Positions 1 to 8,333 of a stretch of DNA of 64,000 nucleotides are shown piece by piece; within the stretch, counting starts at the first letter, position 1; each line of letters starts with the position of its first letter. Below the pieces are notes generated by a model. That model was not told the DNA's origin. It searched no databases and saw only the letters and a list, made by a program, of their open reading frames with translations. The position numbers and the translations under genes were made by a program. Origin of the DNA: Bog-159 sp963738345 (GTDB lineage Bacteria; Acidobacteriota; Terriglobia; Bryobacterales; Bryobacteraceae); NCBI GenBank assembly GCA_963738345.1, contig CAVTWI010000002.1, positions 4,278,001 through 4,342,000 of the forward strand, read 5' to 3'.

Positions 1-1
1 C

Positions 2-382
2 ACACGCCAGGTGCGCTCCGTCGAGATCGATTGGATCGTTAGCGACCGCCAGGGCAAACAGTATATGGCTGGTTCCGTGCCCGCCTCCGGTCCGGAATTC
101 AACCTGAAAGCCGGCAGCACCAGTCGCGTTTTGCAGGATACTGCCCTCCGCTTCTCGCATCTGTCGAACGATGGCGGAGCGCCAGTTTCCATCGCCGGTA
201 TGACGGGTTTCGTGGGTCAAGTCGAATTCTCCGATGGTAAGGTCTGGATCCCTAATCGCGAGTCGCTGGCCGGAGCCCAACTGCTCGGCATTCTGGAGCC
301 GTCTCCGGAAGAGCAGCGCCTGCTTGATCTCTATCGCAAGAAGGGTCCCAAGGCCCTGGCCGACGAGTTAGGCAAGTTCTGA
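2..382 (+). CDS. C-terminal part of an unidentified protein, cut by the window start
   Basis: The reading frame is open from base 2, so the true start lies outside the window; a GTG at 11 is only an internal valine. The visible 126 residues have no signal peptide or membrane segment. The middle (phrases such as FSHLSNDGG and GFVGQVEFSDGKVWIP) looks like a small beta-rich domain, and the tail EEQRLLDLYRKKGPKALADELGKF is a charged helix. I do not recognise the family. It ends 32 bases before the next gene on the same strand, so the two may be co-transcribed. Confidence 0.7.
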   Translation, partial: TRQVRSVEIDWIVSDRQGKQYMAGSVPASGPEFNLKAGSTSRVLQDTALRFSHLSNDGGAPVSIAGMTGFVGQVEFSDGKVWIPNRESLAGAQLLGILEPSPEEQRLLDLYRKKGPKALADELGKF

Positions 383-414
383 CGGTTGGCCCAGCACCTG
401 CTATTGCACACCCG

Positions 415-1440
415 ATGCGTTTGATCGCCGCTTTCCTGCTGACGGCCGGATTCTTATACCCGCAGTTCCAAAGTACAGTCCCTCTAGTGGTTGCACCCAC
501 TACGGTTACTGACCGGAGAGGTCACCTTGTCGACGGACTCGGCGCCAATGACCTGATCCTGTTTGACAACAGCGTGCCGCAAGCGATACAAGTACACGAG
601 TCCTTTGACCCCATCTCGCTCGTGGTTCTGATTGAAGCGAACTCCAGTTCCGAGGCTATTCTGGATAAACTCGGCGGCAGTGGTGTGTTGTTCTCCGACC
701 TGCTCTCCGCCGAAGCCGGCGAGACCGCCTTGGTCTCATTCAGCGATACCGTCAACCTGATGCAGGACTTTACCTCCGACTCGCGCGTGTTGTCCAACAC
801 CTTGCGCGGCCTCCGCCCCCAAGGTGACGGCTGCGCTCTGCTCCAGGGTGTGCACGATTCGCTGCACTTGCTGGCCGGCCGCGACCCGAAACGGCGGCAT
901 ATCCTTTTGGTGATCGCCGAGCGGCGCGACCGGTCGAGCAAAGTGAAGGTGGCCGACTTACTCGAAGACCGGCAACTGCAACACACCACCATTTATTGGC
1001 TGACTTACTCGACCTTCCTGGCGCCTTTCACCAACAAGCCCAAGACCAAATGGGACCGCATGACCGATGAGGAGAAGGCCCGCACCCATAGCATGCAGGG
1101 CGATCACAAATTCGCTTATCCCGAGGAAGAAGAAGTAGTGCCGCCCGAAATGCCGCCCGGCAGCCTGCTCAGCATCTTCACGGAACTGGCGCACAAGACC
1201 ACAGTGGATTCTGCCAGCCTGTTCTCGCGCACCAGCGGCGGACGGATGTTCAGTTTCTTGAAGCAAGCCGCCTTGGAAGAGGCGATTCAGGCGGTGGCCG
1301 ATGAGGTGCACCGGCAATACATCGTCACCTTCCAACCTAAGCCGGACGCGCCTGGACTGTTCCACACCTTGCGCGCCGAAGTGAGAGGCAGGCCGGAGTT
1401 ACAGGTCCGTACACGGGCTGGATATTGGAGTGTCCAATGA
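415..1440 (+). CDS. VWFA-related acidobacterial domain protein, secreted
   Basis: 341 residues. An N-terminal signal peptide (about residues 1-18) is followed by the pattern VTDRRGHLVDGLGANDLILFDN at 31-52, typical of the VWFA-related family (TIGR03436) abundant in Acidobacteria. A von Willebrand A-like fold follows. The metal-site motif DxSxS is degenerate here: EANSS at 74-78, with Glu in place of Asp. The segment at about 205-250 is charged and probably a loop. Such proteins are thought to act in the envelope or outside the cell; their ligands are unknown. The start ATG overlaps nothing, and the upstream gene ends 32 bases before it. Family assignment is good, function unknown. Confidence 0.8.
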   Translation: MRLIAAFLLTAGFLYPQFQSTVPLVVAPTTVTDRRGHLVDGLGANDLILFDNSVPQAIQVHESFDPISLVVLIEANSSSEAILDKLGGSGVLFSDLLSAEAGETALVSFSDTVNLMQDFTSDSRVLSNTLRGLRPQGDGCALLQGVHDSLHLLAGRDPKRRHILLVIAERRDRSSKVKVADLLEDRQLQHTTIYWLTYSTFLAPFTNKPKTKWDRMTDEEKARTHSMQGDHKFAYPEEEEVVPPEMPPGSLLSIFTELAHKTTVDSASLFSRTSGGRMFSFLKQAALEEAIQAVADEVHRQYIVTFQPKPDAPGLFHTLRAEVRGRPELQVRTRAGYWSVQ

Positions 1441-1460
1441 CAGTCAGCGTGCAGTGACCG

Positions 1461-2213
1461 TCAGCAGATTTCCCGCCGGACAAATTCCCAGCAGCCGAGG
1501 CTAGCCGCGATGATCGCCCCCACGAGCGCAACCGCAGTAACGCTTCCCTTCCCGGCCGCTCCGTCTAACACCGCCCGTATCGGCAGCGACCAAGGCAACC
1601 ACGGCCCGAAGACCGCCGATTGCGATGCAAAGACACCGGCAATCATGGCGCCGACACCAAAGCTCATGGCCGCGGTATAACTCTGCCATCGCAAACTGAC
1701 CCAGTGTTGAATAGTCACCGCGAGCAGGCTGGACAGTGACACTGTCAGCATGGGAAAGACAAACGGCTTTAGCGGCATCCCACCGAGATTCAGCGCGGGA
1801 TACAGCAACTTCAGCAGCCCGCCGCAGGCCATCAGGCCGGCGATTAACAGTGTATGCGCCGACCACAATAGAATCACAGTGACCACCAACTTGCTGATAT
1901 ATACGGTCCAGCGCGGCGAGGGCAAGGCCAGCAAACTCTTCCAGTTTTTCCCAGTGTTCTCCAGGCCTGCCAGAAGGGATGTTTCGAGAGTGATAACCAT
2001 GGGCATTAGCAAAAGCGTCCAAACCTCGACGGTCTGCCGGACCATCGGCGCCCATGCATCTTTGCCATCGCGCAAGAAGCCTGCCGCGCCTTTGTTCGAC
2101 ACGGCAAATTCCAGCAAGACCATCAAGGCCGGCGCTACCAATACCATCCACAGTGCCAGGGTACGCTTCAGCTTCAGGCATTCCCCAATCAGAACGCGAA
2201 ATAACATTACCAT
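1461..2213 (-). CDS. ABC transporter permease (ABC-2 type)
   Basis: 250 residues with about six hydrophobic segments. The N-terminus (LIGECLKLKRTLALWMVLVAPALMV) is typical of ABC-2 permeases of the lantibiotic-immunity/multidrug type. It lies directly downstream of the ATPase gene on the same strand; the ATPase stop at 2214 abuts this start, so the two are translationally coupled and form an exporter. The substrate cannot be read from the sequence. No substrate-synthesis gene lies nearby, so bacitracin/lantibiotic-type drug resistance or an intrinsic envelope role are both possible. Confidence 0.85.
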   Translation of the reverse strand: MVMLFRVLIGECLKLKRTLALWMVLVAPALMVLLEFAVSNKGAAGFLRDGKDAWAPMVRQTVEVWTLLLMPMVITLETSLLAGLENTGKNWKSLLALPSPRWTVYISKLVVTVILLWSAHTLLIAGLMACGGLLKLLYPALNLGGMPLKPFVFPMLTVSLSSLLAVTIQHWVSLRWQSYTAAMSFGVGAMIAGVFASQSAVFGPWLPWSLPIRAVLDGAAGKGSVTAVALVGAIIAASLGCWEFVRREIC

Positions 2214-3119
2214 TCAGTTGGCCTCCGCCTTGGTCATTTTCAGGAAAACATCTTCCAGCGATGCCGATTCAACCATTAGGGAATGTACTTCAAAGCCAGC
2301 TTCCACCAAGGTCCGATTGATGACCGCACCCGCGGTGATGTCGGATGACAAAAGGTGACCGTCCACGCGACTCACGCACCACCCGCGCCCGCTCAGCAAT
2401 AACGAAGCGGACTCCGGGTCACTGACGCCAATCCGCAAACACGAGCGGCGCATGGACTCGAGTTCCGCCAGAGTACCTTGAAAGAGCAGAACGCCTTGCG
2501 ACAGGATGCCCACGTGTGTCGCCACCTGTTCCACTTCAGTGAGTAAGTGGCTGGAGAGGAAGACAGTGACTCCGTGCTCGCCCGGAAGGCTCCGGATCAG
2601 CGATCGCATCTCCTGAATTCCGGCCGGATCAAGGCCATTGGTTGGCTCGTCCAGAATGAGCAGTTCGCGCTGGCCGAGCAAAGCCTGCGCCAAGCCCAGG
2701 CGTTGCTTCATCCCCAGGGAGAAGGCCTTCACCAGTTTTCGACCTGCCATTTCCAGGCCTACGATGCGTAGCACCCGGTCGATGTCAGAGCGCGGTGCAC
2801 CCAGAATACGCCGCGGAATCTCCAGGTTTTCGCGCGCCGTAAGATGTTCGTATAGTGACGGAGTTTCGACCAGCGACCCGACCCGCGCCAGGATCTCGCC
2901 GCGATGGCGAAGCAGGTCCAAACCGAATATGGCAATATCGCCGTGGGTGGGACGGATGAGCCCCAGCAGCATACGGATGGTGGTGCTCTTACCCGCGCCG
3001 TTGGGTCCCAGGAAGGCAAAAATACTTCCCGGCGGCACCCGCAGACTGACGTTCCGGACCGCCGTATTACCGTCGAAAAGCTTGGCAATGGCTTCCGTTG
3101 CAATCGCGAAATCTGGCAT
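2214..3119 (-). CDS. ABC transporter ATP-binding protein
   Basis: Energises export by the adjacent ABC-2 permease. Counting from an upstream in-frame start at 3143, Walker A GPNGAGKST is at 46-54, the signature SLGMKQ at 142-147, Walker B LLILDEP at 161-167 and the switch His in FLSSHLL near 199. The C-terminal 80 residues follow the accessory domain usual in bacitracin-exporter-like ATPases (DUF4162-like). I chose the ATG at 3119 (MPDFAIATE), which fits the family length. The gene abuts the permease gene at 2213/2214. Confidence 0.9.
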   Translation of the reverse strand: MPDFAIATEAIAKLFDGNTAVRNVSLRVPPGSIFAFLGPNGAGKSTTIRMLLGLIRPTHGDIAIFGLDLLRHRGEILARVGSLVETPSLYEHLTARENLEIPRRILGAPRSDIDRVLRIVGLEMAGRKLVKAFSLGMKQRLGLAQALLGQRELLILDEPTNGLDPAGIQEMRSLIRSLPGEHGVTVFLSSHLLTEVEQVATHVGILSQGVLLFQGTLAELESMRRSCLRIGVSDPESASLLLSGRGWCVSRVDGHLLSSDITAGAVINRTLVEAGFEVHSLMVESASLEDVFLKMTKAEAN

Positions 3120-3180
3120 CAATAAGCAGACGCCGCCGGTCACTGCTTATTAGCGGGCTTTATTCGCTTAGAGTAGGCCG

Positions 3181-3930
3181 TTAGAAATTGACGATGCCCG
3201 CGAACGAGTTCGCGTCGAGACTTGCGCCGCCCACCAGCACGCCGTCAATCTCGGGTTTCGCCATCAGCGTCCGGACATTATCCGGCTTCACACTGCCGCC
3301 ATACAGAATGCGTACCGCGTCCGCCGCCGCTGGTCCGAAGTGACCGCGCACCTGGTCGCGCAGAACGCGGTGAGCATCGGCCGCGATCTCTGGCGTGGCT
3401 GTCTTGCCCGTGCCAATCGCCCACACCGGTTCATAAGCAATCACAATGCGCGCGAACTGTTCGGGGCTCAACAGCGCAATTCCGCCGCGGAACTGCAGCG
3501 ACAGCAAAGCTTCCGTTTCGCCCGCTTCGCGATCCGCCAGGCGCTCGCCCACGCAAACGATGGGGGTGAGACCCGCATCCAGCGCCGCGATGGTTCGCTG
3601 CAGCACGGTCTCGTTGGTCTCCTCGAAATATTGGCGCCGTTCGCTGTGCCCGATCAGCACGTGGCTACATCCGCACGCTTTGATCATTGGCCCGGAGACT
3701 TCGCCGGTGAAGGCGCCTTCCTTGACCCAATACAGATCCTGCGCACCGATGCCGATGCGCGTACCCTGGGCGGCAGCAACGGCCGCGGCGATGTCCGTAT
3801 AGGGCGGACAAATAACGATTTCGCAGTGCTCCGCCTTTTCAACCAAAGGACGAAACTTCTCAAAAAACGCGGTGGTTTCGGCGGGGGTTTTGTACATCTT
3901 CCAATTGCCCGCCATGATGGGCTTTCTCAT
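3181..3930 (-). CDS. tpiA: Triosephosphate isomerase
   Basis: Interconverts dihydroxyacetone phosphate and glyceraldehyde 3-phosphate in cytoplasmic glycolysis and gluconeogenesis. 249 residues, a normal length for this TIM barrel. The catalytic residues are all visible: N9 and K11 in AGNWKMYK, H94 in IGHSERR and E166 in AYEPVWAIGTGKTATPE. The loop-6 and phosphate-binding GGSVKPDN segments are present. Its start overlaps the end of deoB by four bases, so deoB-tpiA form a transcription unit on the minus strand. Confidence 0.97.
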   Translation of the reverse strand: MRKPIMAGNWKMYKTPAETTAFFEKFRPLVEKAEHCEIVICPPYTDIAAAVAAAQGTRIGIGAQDLYWVKEGAFTGEVSGPMIKACGCSHVLIGHSERRQYFEETNETVLQRTIAALDAGLTPIVCVGERLADREAGETEALLSLQFRGGIALLSPEQFARIVIAYEPVWAIGTGKTATPEIAADAHRVLRDQVRGHFGPAAADAVRILYGGSVKPDNVRTLMAKPEIDGVLVGGASLDANSFAGIVNF

Positions 3931-5090
3931 AATATCTCCGGTAAAAAGGTGGTGCCGTGAGCGATTTCCGCTCCGAAATTGTGCGCTACGGTCTGGCCTA
4001 TATCCGACAGCGAGGCCCGCAGACCGAGATTGACTCCCTGTTTCGCGCGCGGCCCGCTCACCAGCAGCGGAACATACTCGCGGCTATGGTCGGTCGAGGG
4101 CGTGGTCGGATCGCACCCGTGGTCGGCCGTCAGAATGGCCAGATCGCCTTCCTTCTGCGCGGCCGTGAAGTCCGGTAGCCATCGATCAAACTGTTCGAGC
4201 GCCGCTGCATATCCTTCCACATCGTTGCGGTGCCCGTATTCCTGATCGAAATCCACAAGATTGACGAAGATCAGGCCGGCGTCGAACGACCGCATCGCTT
4301 CAAGAGTATGCGCCATACCGTCGGCGTTGCTCTTGGTCTTTGAATAATCGCGAATGCCCCGGCCCAGGAACACGTCGAAAATCTTACCGACGCTGTGTAC
4401 CGCCACGCCACCCTGATCGAGAACATCCAGCAGCATGCCGCGCGGGGGGGGCACCGCGTAATCTTTGCGATTGGCTGTGCGCGTGAATGAACCCGCGGAG
4501 CCCACAAAGGGCCGTGCGATTACTCGGCCCACTTCGTAAGGCCCCCGTAGAAGTTCGCGGGCGGTCTCACAAATCTTATAGAGTTCCCACAGGGGAATCA
4601 CTTCCTCGTGGGCGGCGACTTGAAAGACACTGTCAGCCGAAGTGTAAACAATGGGCGAACCTGTGAGCATGTGCTCCGCGCCCAATTCCTTGATGATCTC
4701 GGTGCCGGATGCCGCCCTATTGCCCAGTGTCCGCCGCGCGATGCGCTGCTCAAAAGGGTCCATGATCTCGCGCGGAAAACCGTTGGGGTAAAGCGGAAAA
4801 GGCTTTTCCAAATGGATACCCGCCATTTCCCAGTGGCCCGTGGTGGTGTCTTTGCCGGGCGACGCCAGGGCGCACCGGCCGAACGCTCCGGCTGGCTCGA
4901 TTGCCGGAGGCAACCCGTCAAGGGGCTTGATGTTACCCAGGCCCAAGGCGCATAAATGAGGCAGATGCAGAGGGCGAATGCGCGCGATGTTTCCCAATGT
5001 GTCGCTGCCGCTATCGCCATAAGCGGCGGCGTCGGGCATCTCGCCGATGCCCACGCTGTCTAATACGATCCAGATTACGCGGCGGAACAC
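3927..5090 (-). CDS. deoB: Phosphopentomutase
   Basis: Converts (deoxy)ribose 1-phosphate to the 5-phosphate in nucleoside catabolism. It belongs to the alkaline-phosphatase superfamily and uses Mn. The N-terminal metal motif IVLDSVGIGEMPDA and the C-terminal metal motif LTADHGCDPTTPSTDHSREYVP are intact. I prefer the GTG at 5090 (VFRRVIWIVLDS), which matches the usual DeoB start; a GTG at 5117 would add nine residues. The stop overlaps the tpiA start by four bases. A run of eight G at 4444-4451 encodes three consecutive prolines and does not break the frame. Confidence 0.95.
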   Translation of the reverse strand: MFRRVIWIVLDSVGIGEMPDAAAYGDSGSDTLGNIARIRPLHLPHLCALGLGNIKPLDGLPPAIEPAGAFGRCALASPGKDTTTGHWEMAGIHLEKPFPLYPNGFPREIMDPFEQRIARRTLGNRAASGTEIIKELGAEHMLTGSPIVYTSADSVFQVAAHEEVIPLWELYKICETARELLRGPYEVGRVIARPFVGSAGSFTRTANRKDYAVPPPRGMLLDVLDQGGVAVHSVGKIFDVFLGRGIRDYSKTKSNADGMAHTLEAMRSFDAGLIFVNLVDFDQEYGHRNDVEGYAAALEQFDRWLPDFTAAQKEGDLAILTADHGCDPTTPSTDHSREYVPLLVSGPRAKQGVNLGLRASLSDIGQTVAHNFGAEIAHGTTFLPEIL

Positions 5091-5276
5091 TACTTGAATG
5101 TAGCATCGTTGCAGCACTTCGGGCCGGAAGGTCCGCTGTTGTATCTTCCACGGCGGGGGCCTGCCTGTTACAGATGAGTCGGTCTTAGTGCTTGTAAATT
5201 ACCCTGACCCCAGGTGTTAAATACGTTTCCGAAACGCGGCTTATTGGCAAGGCCCGTGATAACTTCGCATTAGGTG

Positions 5277-5291
5277 ATATGGACTCCATAT
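5277..5291. promoter_or_regulatory. Inverted repeat ATATGG-act-CCATAT upstream of the ferritin-like gene
   Basis: A perfect 6-base inverted repeat with a 3-base spacer sits 28 bases before the ATG at 5320 in a 200-base divergent intergenic region. Its size fits a dimeric regulator site or a short 5' leader hairpin. No regulator gene lies nearby, so the role is open. Confidence 0.35.
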
Positions 5292-5319
5292 AACACACTA
5301 ACTCAGCGAGGAGACGAGC

Positions 5320-6399
5320 ATGAAAGATACAACTAATGCAAAACCGCCCGCAAACCGGCGGTCATTCATGAAAATGGGGCTGGCCGCGGGCGGCGCGGTG
5401 ATGGGTTCACAGTTATTAGCAGGTGCGGCTACTTCAAGTCCTGCGCTATCGAAAGGCGATGCCGCGATTCTGAGATTCCTGGCGGCCGCGGAACTTATTG
5501 AGGCGGACCTTTGGCAACAATACGCCGAACTGGGCGGAGTGACCAGCGGACGCCAGAATCCTTATCAACTGGCGTTACAGAATCTTGACGGGGATGGCTC
5601 GCAATATATAACCAGCAATACTTTGGACGAGCAGAGTCATGCTTCGTTTCTGAACGCCTACCTGATCTCCAAAGGGCAGGAACCGGTGGACCTGGACGCT
5701 TTTCGCATTTTGCCGAGCAGCCAGGCCAAAGGCGCCCAGCAGATCGGCCGGCTCACGAATCTGATGCAACTTAGCGTGGATACCAGTTGGTATGTGCGCT
5801 ATCGCAGCGCGAGGAATCCCGATTTTGGCGCCACCTTCGAACAAGCGCTGCCTCAATTGGCTGCCGGGCAATTTACTGCGATTCCCAGAACCAATGACGA
5901 TTTCGGTCCGGCTAACCATGTTCAGGCGATCGCCAACACAGCCGCATTTCATTTCGGATCCATCGAGCAGGGCGGCTCCAGCCTTTACCCCACACTGGCC
6001 CAGAAAGTATCGAGCTTGGAGGTCTTGAAGATTGTGTTGAGCATCGGCGGCGACGAAGTCGCTCACTTCCTTGAATGGGTAGACTTCGCGGGCAACGGCG
6101 TACAACCGCCGGTCGCACCGTTCACAGACCCCACTAACGGGCTGACATTCCCGAATTTCAACGCCACGCCAGATCCGCTGCTGCAGACGAACCTGATCTT
6201 TCCGGTGCCGTGTGAGTTCATTAGTCCGAATCTGCCCCATTGTGCGGTCATTCGGCCTACATCCCAAGGGCAGATCGATGCCATCGGGGCCACAAATTTC
6301 CTCATCGGCGAAGGGCTCTTTATTGGCCAGCCGAGCCAATTCACGCAGGTGTTGATGGGCTTGGCCCAGGCAGCGGACGCCGCTCAGCGGGGCGTCTAA
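5320..6399 (+). CDS. Tat-exported ferritin-like domain protein
   Basis: 359 residues. The N-terminus NRRSFMKMGLAAGGAVMG carries a twin-arginine (R-R-x-F-x-K) signal, so the protein is exported folded. The mature part begins with a helical ferritin-like segment (AILRFLAAAELIEADLWQQYAELGG), with Glu residues and a later DEQSHASFLNAY and GGDEVAHFLEW suited to a di-iron site (PF13668-like). A good Shine-Dalgarno (gaggag) precedes the ATG. The substrate and any redox role are unknown. Proteins of this family are common in Acidobacteria and other soil bacteria. Confidence 0.8.
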   Translation: MKDTTNAKPPANRRSFMKMGLAAGGAVMGSQLLAGAATSSPALSKGDAAILRFLAAAELIEADLWQQYAELGGVTSGRQNPYQLALQNLDGDGSQYITSNTLDEQSHASFLNAYLISKGQEPVDLDAFRILPSSQAKGAQQIGRLTNLMQLSVDTSWYVRYRSARNPDFGATFEQALPQLAAGQFTAIPRTNDDFGPANHVQAIANTAAFHFGSIEQGGSSLYPTLAQKVSSLEVLKIVLSIGGDEVAHFLEWVDFAGNGVQPPVAPFTDPTNGLTFPNFNATPDPLLQTNLIFPVPCEFISPNLPHCAVIRPTSQGQIDAIGATNFLIGEGLFIGQPSQFTQVLMGLAQAADAAQRGV

Positions 6400-6441
6400 A
6401 TATGGCATGGCCGCGCTGCGACTCTTGGGGACGCCGCGCGG

Positions 6442-8127
6442 TCAATGCTTCCCGGGGCCGGCCTTCGCCACAATGCCCGCCGTCTCATCAATCGTCAGGA
6501 ATTGGTTGGACGGTACGCCGGAGAGTTTCTGTTTCACTCCGCTAGGCCACTCCACCTCGATGCTCTGCACGGCGGTGTCAGCGCCCAAGCCAAAGGTCAA
6601 TGCCAGATCGCTTTGTGAGCAGTAGCTCGAACCACTATGAACCGTATTCCACTGCTTGCCGGACTGGCTGGCAATGCGCACCACCGCGCCAATGCCATCA
6701 CGGTTCGATTTATGCCCCACCAGGCGCAACGTAAGCCAGTGATTGCGATTGCCCCCGTCATTGCGGAATAAGTATGCCGGTCCATCGCTGGTAGTCTCTA
6801 CTATGTCCAGGTCGCCATCGTGATCGTAATCGGCGAAGGCTGCGCCCCGCGCCACCACGGCGCGATTGAACGCCGCACCCATGCGCGCCGTCACATTTTC
6901 AAACTGGCGCTTACCTAAGTTGCGGAACAGCAGAGGCGGCTGCTTGTACTGTACCTTGGGCTGAACCAAGCCAATCTGTTCTTCGATGTGGCCATTGGCG
7001 GCGAAGATATCAGGGTAACCATCCAGGTCATAGTCAAAGAAGAAAGCTCCGAATGTGAGCGCCAGCAGACTGGCGCGGCCCACAATCGAAGAGGGCGCTT
7101 CATCCACGAAAAGACCGCCGCCTTCGTTGTGGTATAGGCCCAGCATCTGGTTTGAGAAGTTGCCGACCAGCAGGCCTGGCCGGTCGCTCCGGTCATAGTC
7201 GGCGGAGTCCACGCCCATGGCGCCGCGGGCCGCACCATCTTCGCCAAAGGCGACACCGGCCGCCATCCCTTCCTCTGTAAACGTGCCATTTCGATTGTTG
7301 CGATAGAGCTTATTCGGTTGGGTATCGTTCGAGACAAACAGATCGGGCCAGCCATCGCCATTGTAATCGAGTACTGCGACGCCCAATGACTTACTGGTGG
7401 GATCGGCCACCCCGGCCTTCTGGCTGACATCTTCAAACTTTCCGTTACCCAGGTTGTGATAAAGCTTCGACGCAATCCCCTTATACGTCTCCGGCGTACA
7501 GTACGACTTATTCACTCCATCCATGGAACATCGCCGATCGCCCTGCACGCTCCATTGCACATAGTTCGCGACGAACAGATCGAGTTTGCCATCGCGATCG
7601 TAATCGAACCACGCAGCGCTTGTTCCGAAGTTAGCGTTGTTAATTCCTGCCGTTTTAGTGACGTCGCGGAACTTGCCGTGGCCTTCGTTATGAAACAGGC
7701 GGTCGCCGTCCAGCGCGGTGATGTAGACGTCGTCACGGCCATCGTTGTCGTAATCGCCGACGGCGACGCCGAAACCATACATTTCCACATCGATGCCGCT
7801 ACCTGCGGTCACGTCGGTGAAGGTGCCGTCGTGGTTGTTGTGATAGAGCGCAGGCAGCGATTTGCGGCCGCGCGGGGTCCAGTCTTTGCTGTTGATGAAC
7901 AGCAGGTCGGGCCAACCATCTCCGTCGAAGTCGATCCACGCCACGCCTGCTCCAACGGTTTCGGGAAGATATTTTTTGCCGGTGCGGCCGCTATTGTGAA
8001 CGAATTTCACGCCCGCTTGGGAGGTAACATCCGTAAAAGTAATCCCCGCAGGCGCGACGATGCCGGCGGCACCTGCCACACAGGCCACCATCAGCGCCGC
8101 TAAACACCACCTAATGACTTCCTTCAT
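6442..8127 (-). CDS. CRTAC1/ASPIC family secreted repeat protein
   Basis: 561 residues with a signal peptide (about 1-20). A beta-propeller follows, built of FG-GAP/VCBS repeats carrying calcium loops of the form DFDGDGWPD, DYDNDGRDD, DYDRDGKLD and DYNGDGWPD. The C-terminus has an ASPIC/UnbV-type domain (GSSYCSQSDLALTFGLG, IEVEWPSGVKQ). It probably acts in the periplasm or on the cell surface as a calcium-stabilised binding protein; its ligand is unknown. It is divergent from the following beta-barrel gene, with about 200 bases between them. Confidence 0.88.
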   Translation of the reverse strand: MKEVIRWCLAALMVACVAGAAGIVAPAGITFTDVTSQAGVKFVHNSGRTGKKYLPETVGAGVAWIDFDGDGWPDLLFINSKDWTPRGRKSLPALYHNNHDGTFTDVTAGSGIDVEMYGFGVAVGDYDNDGRDDVYITALDGDRLFHNEGHGKFRDVTKTAGINNANFGTSAAWFDYDRDGKLDLFVANYVQWSVQGDRRCSMDGVNKSYCTPETYKGIASKLYHNLGNGKFEDVSQKAGVADPTSKSLGVAVLDYNGDGWPDLFVSNDTQPNKLYRNNRNGTFTEEGMAAGVAFGEDGAARGAMGVDSADYDRSDRPGLLVGNFSNQMLGLYHNEGGGLFVDEAPSSIVGRASLLALTFGAFFFDYDLDGYPDIFAANGHIEEQIGLVQPKVQYKQPPLLFRNLGKRQFENVTARMGAAFNRAVVARGAAFADYDHDGDLDIVETTSDGPAYLFRNDGGNRNHWLTLRLVGHKSNRDGIGAVVRIASQSGKQWNTVHSGSSYCSQSDLALTFGLGADTAVQSIEVEWPSGVKQKLSGVPSNQFLTIDETAGIVAKAGPGKH

Positions 8128-8274
8128 TGATACATTGCCCCTGAGTTACGATCGAGTGATGGATAGCAGGATAACATCCATGCCACAAAAGCTCTATAGC
8201 ACGTTCCAATTAGTACCTACGCATTAAACCCGCGCCCGAGAGGCGGCCCGGGTGTGTCTAGTGTATCTGGATTA

Positions 8275-8304
8275 TTGACACTCTCGCTTTACCGCCGCTA
8301 CACT
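8275..8304 (+). promoter_or_regulatory. Sigma-70-type promoter for the outer-membrane protein gene
   Basis: TTGACA at 8275-8280 and TACACT at 8299-8304, spaced 18 bases, lie 30 bases before the ATG at 8334. A strong ribosome site GGAGGG at 8319-8324 follows. Confidence 0.55.
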
Positions 8305-8333
8305 CGCGTAATCGCCTTGGAGGGAATTACGAA

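Noticed and set aside
1501..2181. Long open minus-strand frame within the ABC permease gene
   Set aside because: It is a shadow; the real frame has six TM helices and abuts the ATPase stop.
4444..4451. Poly-G tracts as phase-variable switches
   Set aside because: All genic tracts keep frames and lie deep in genes, including housekeeping ones; no read-level variation can be seen here.
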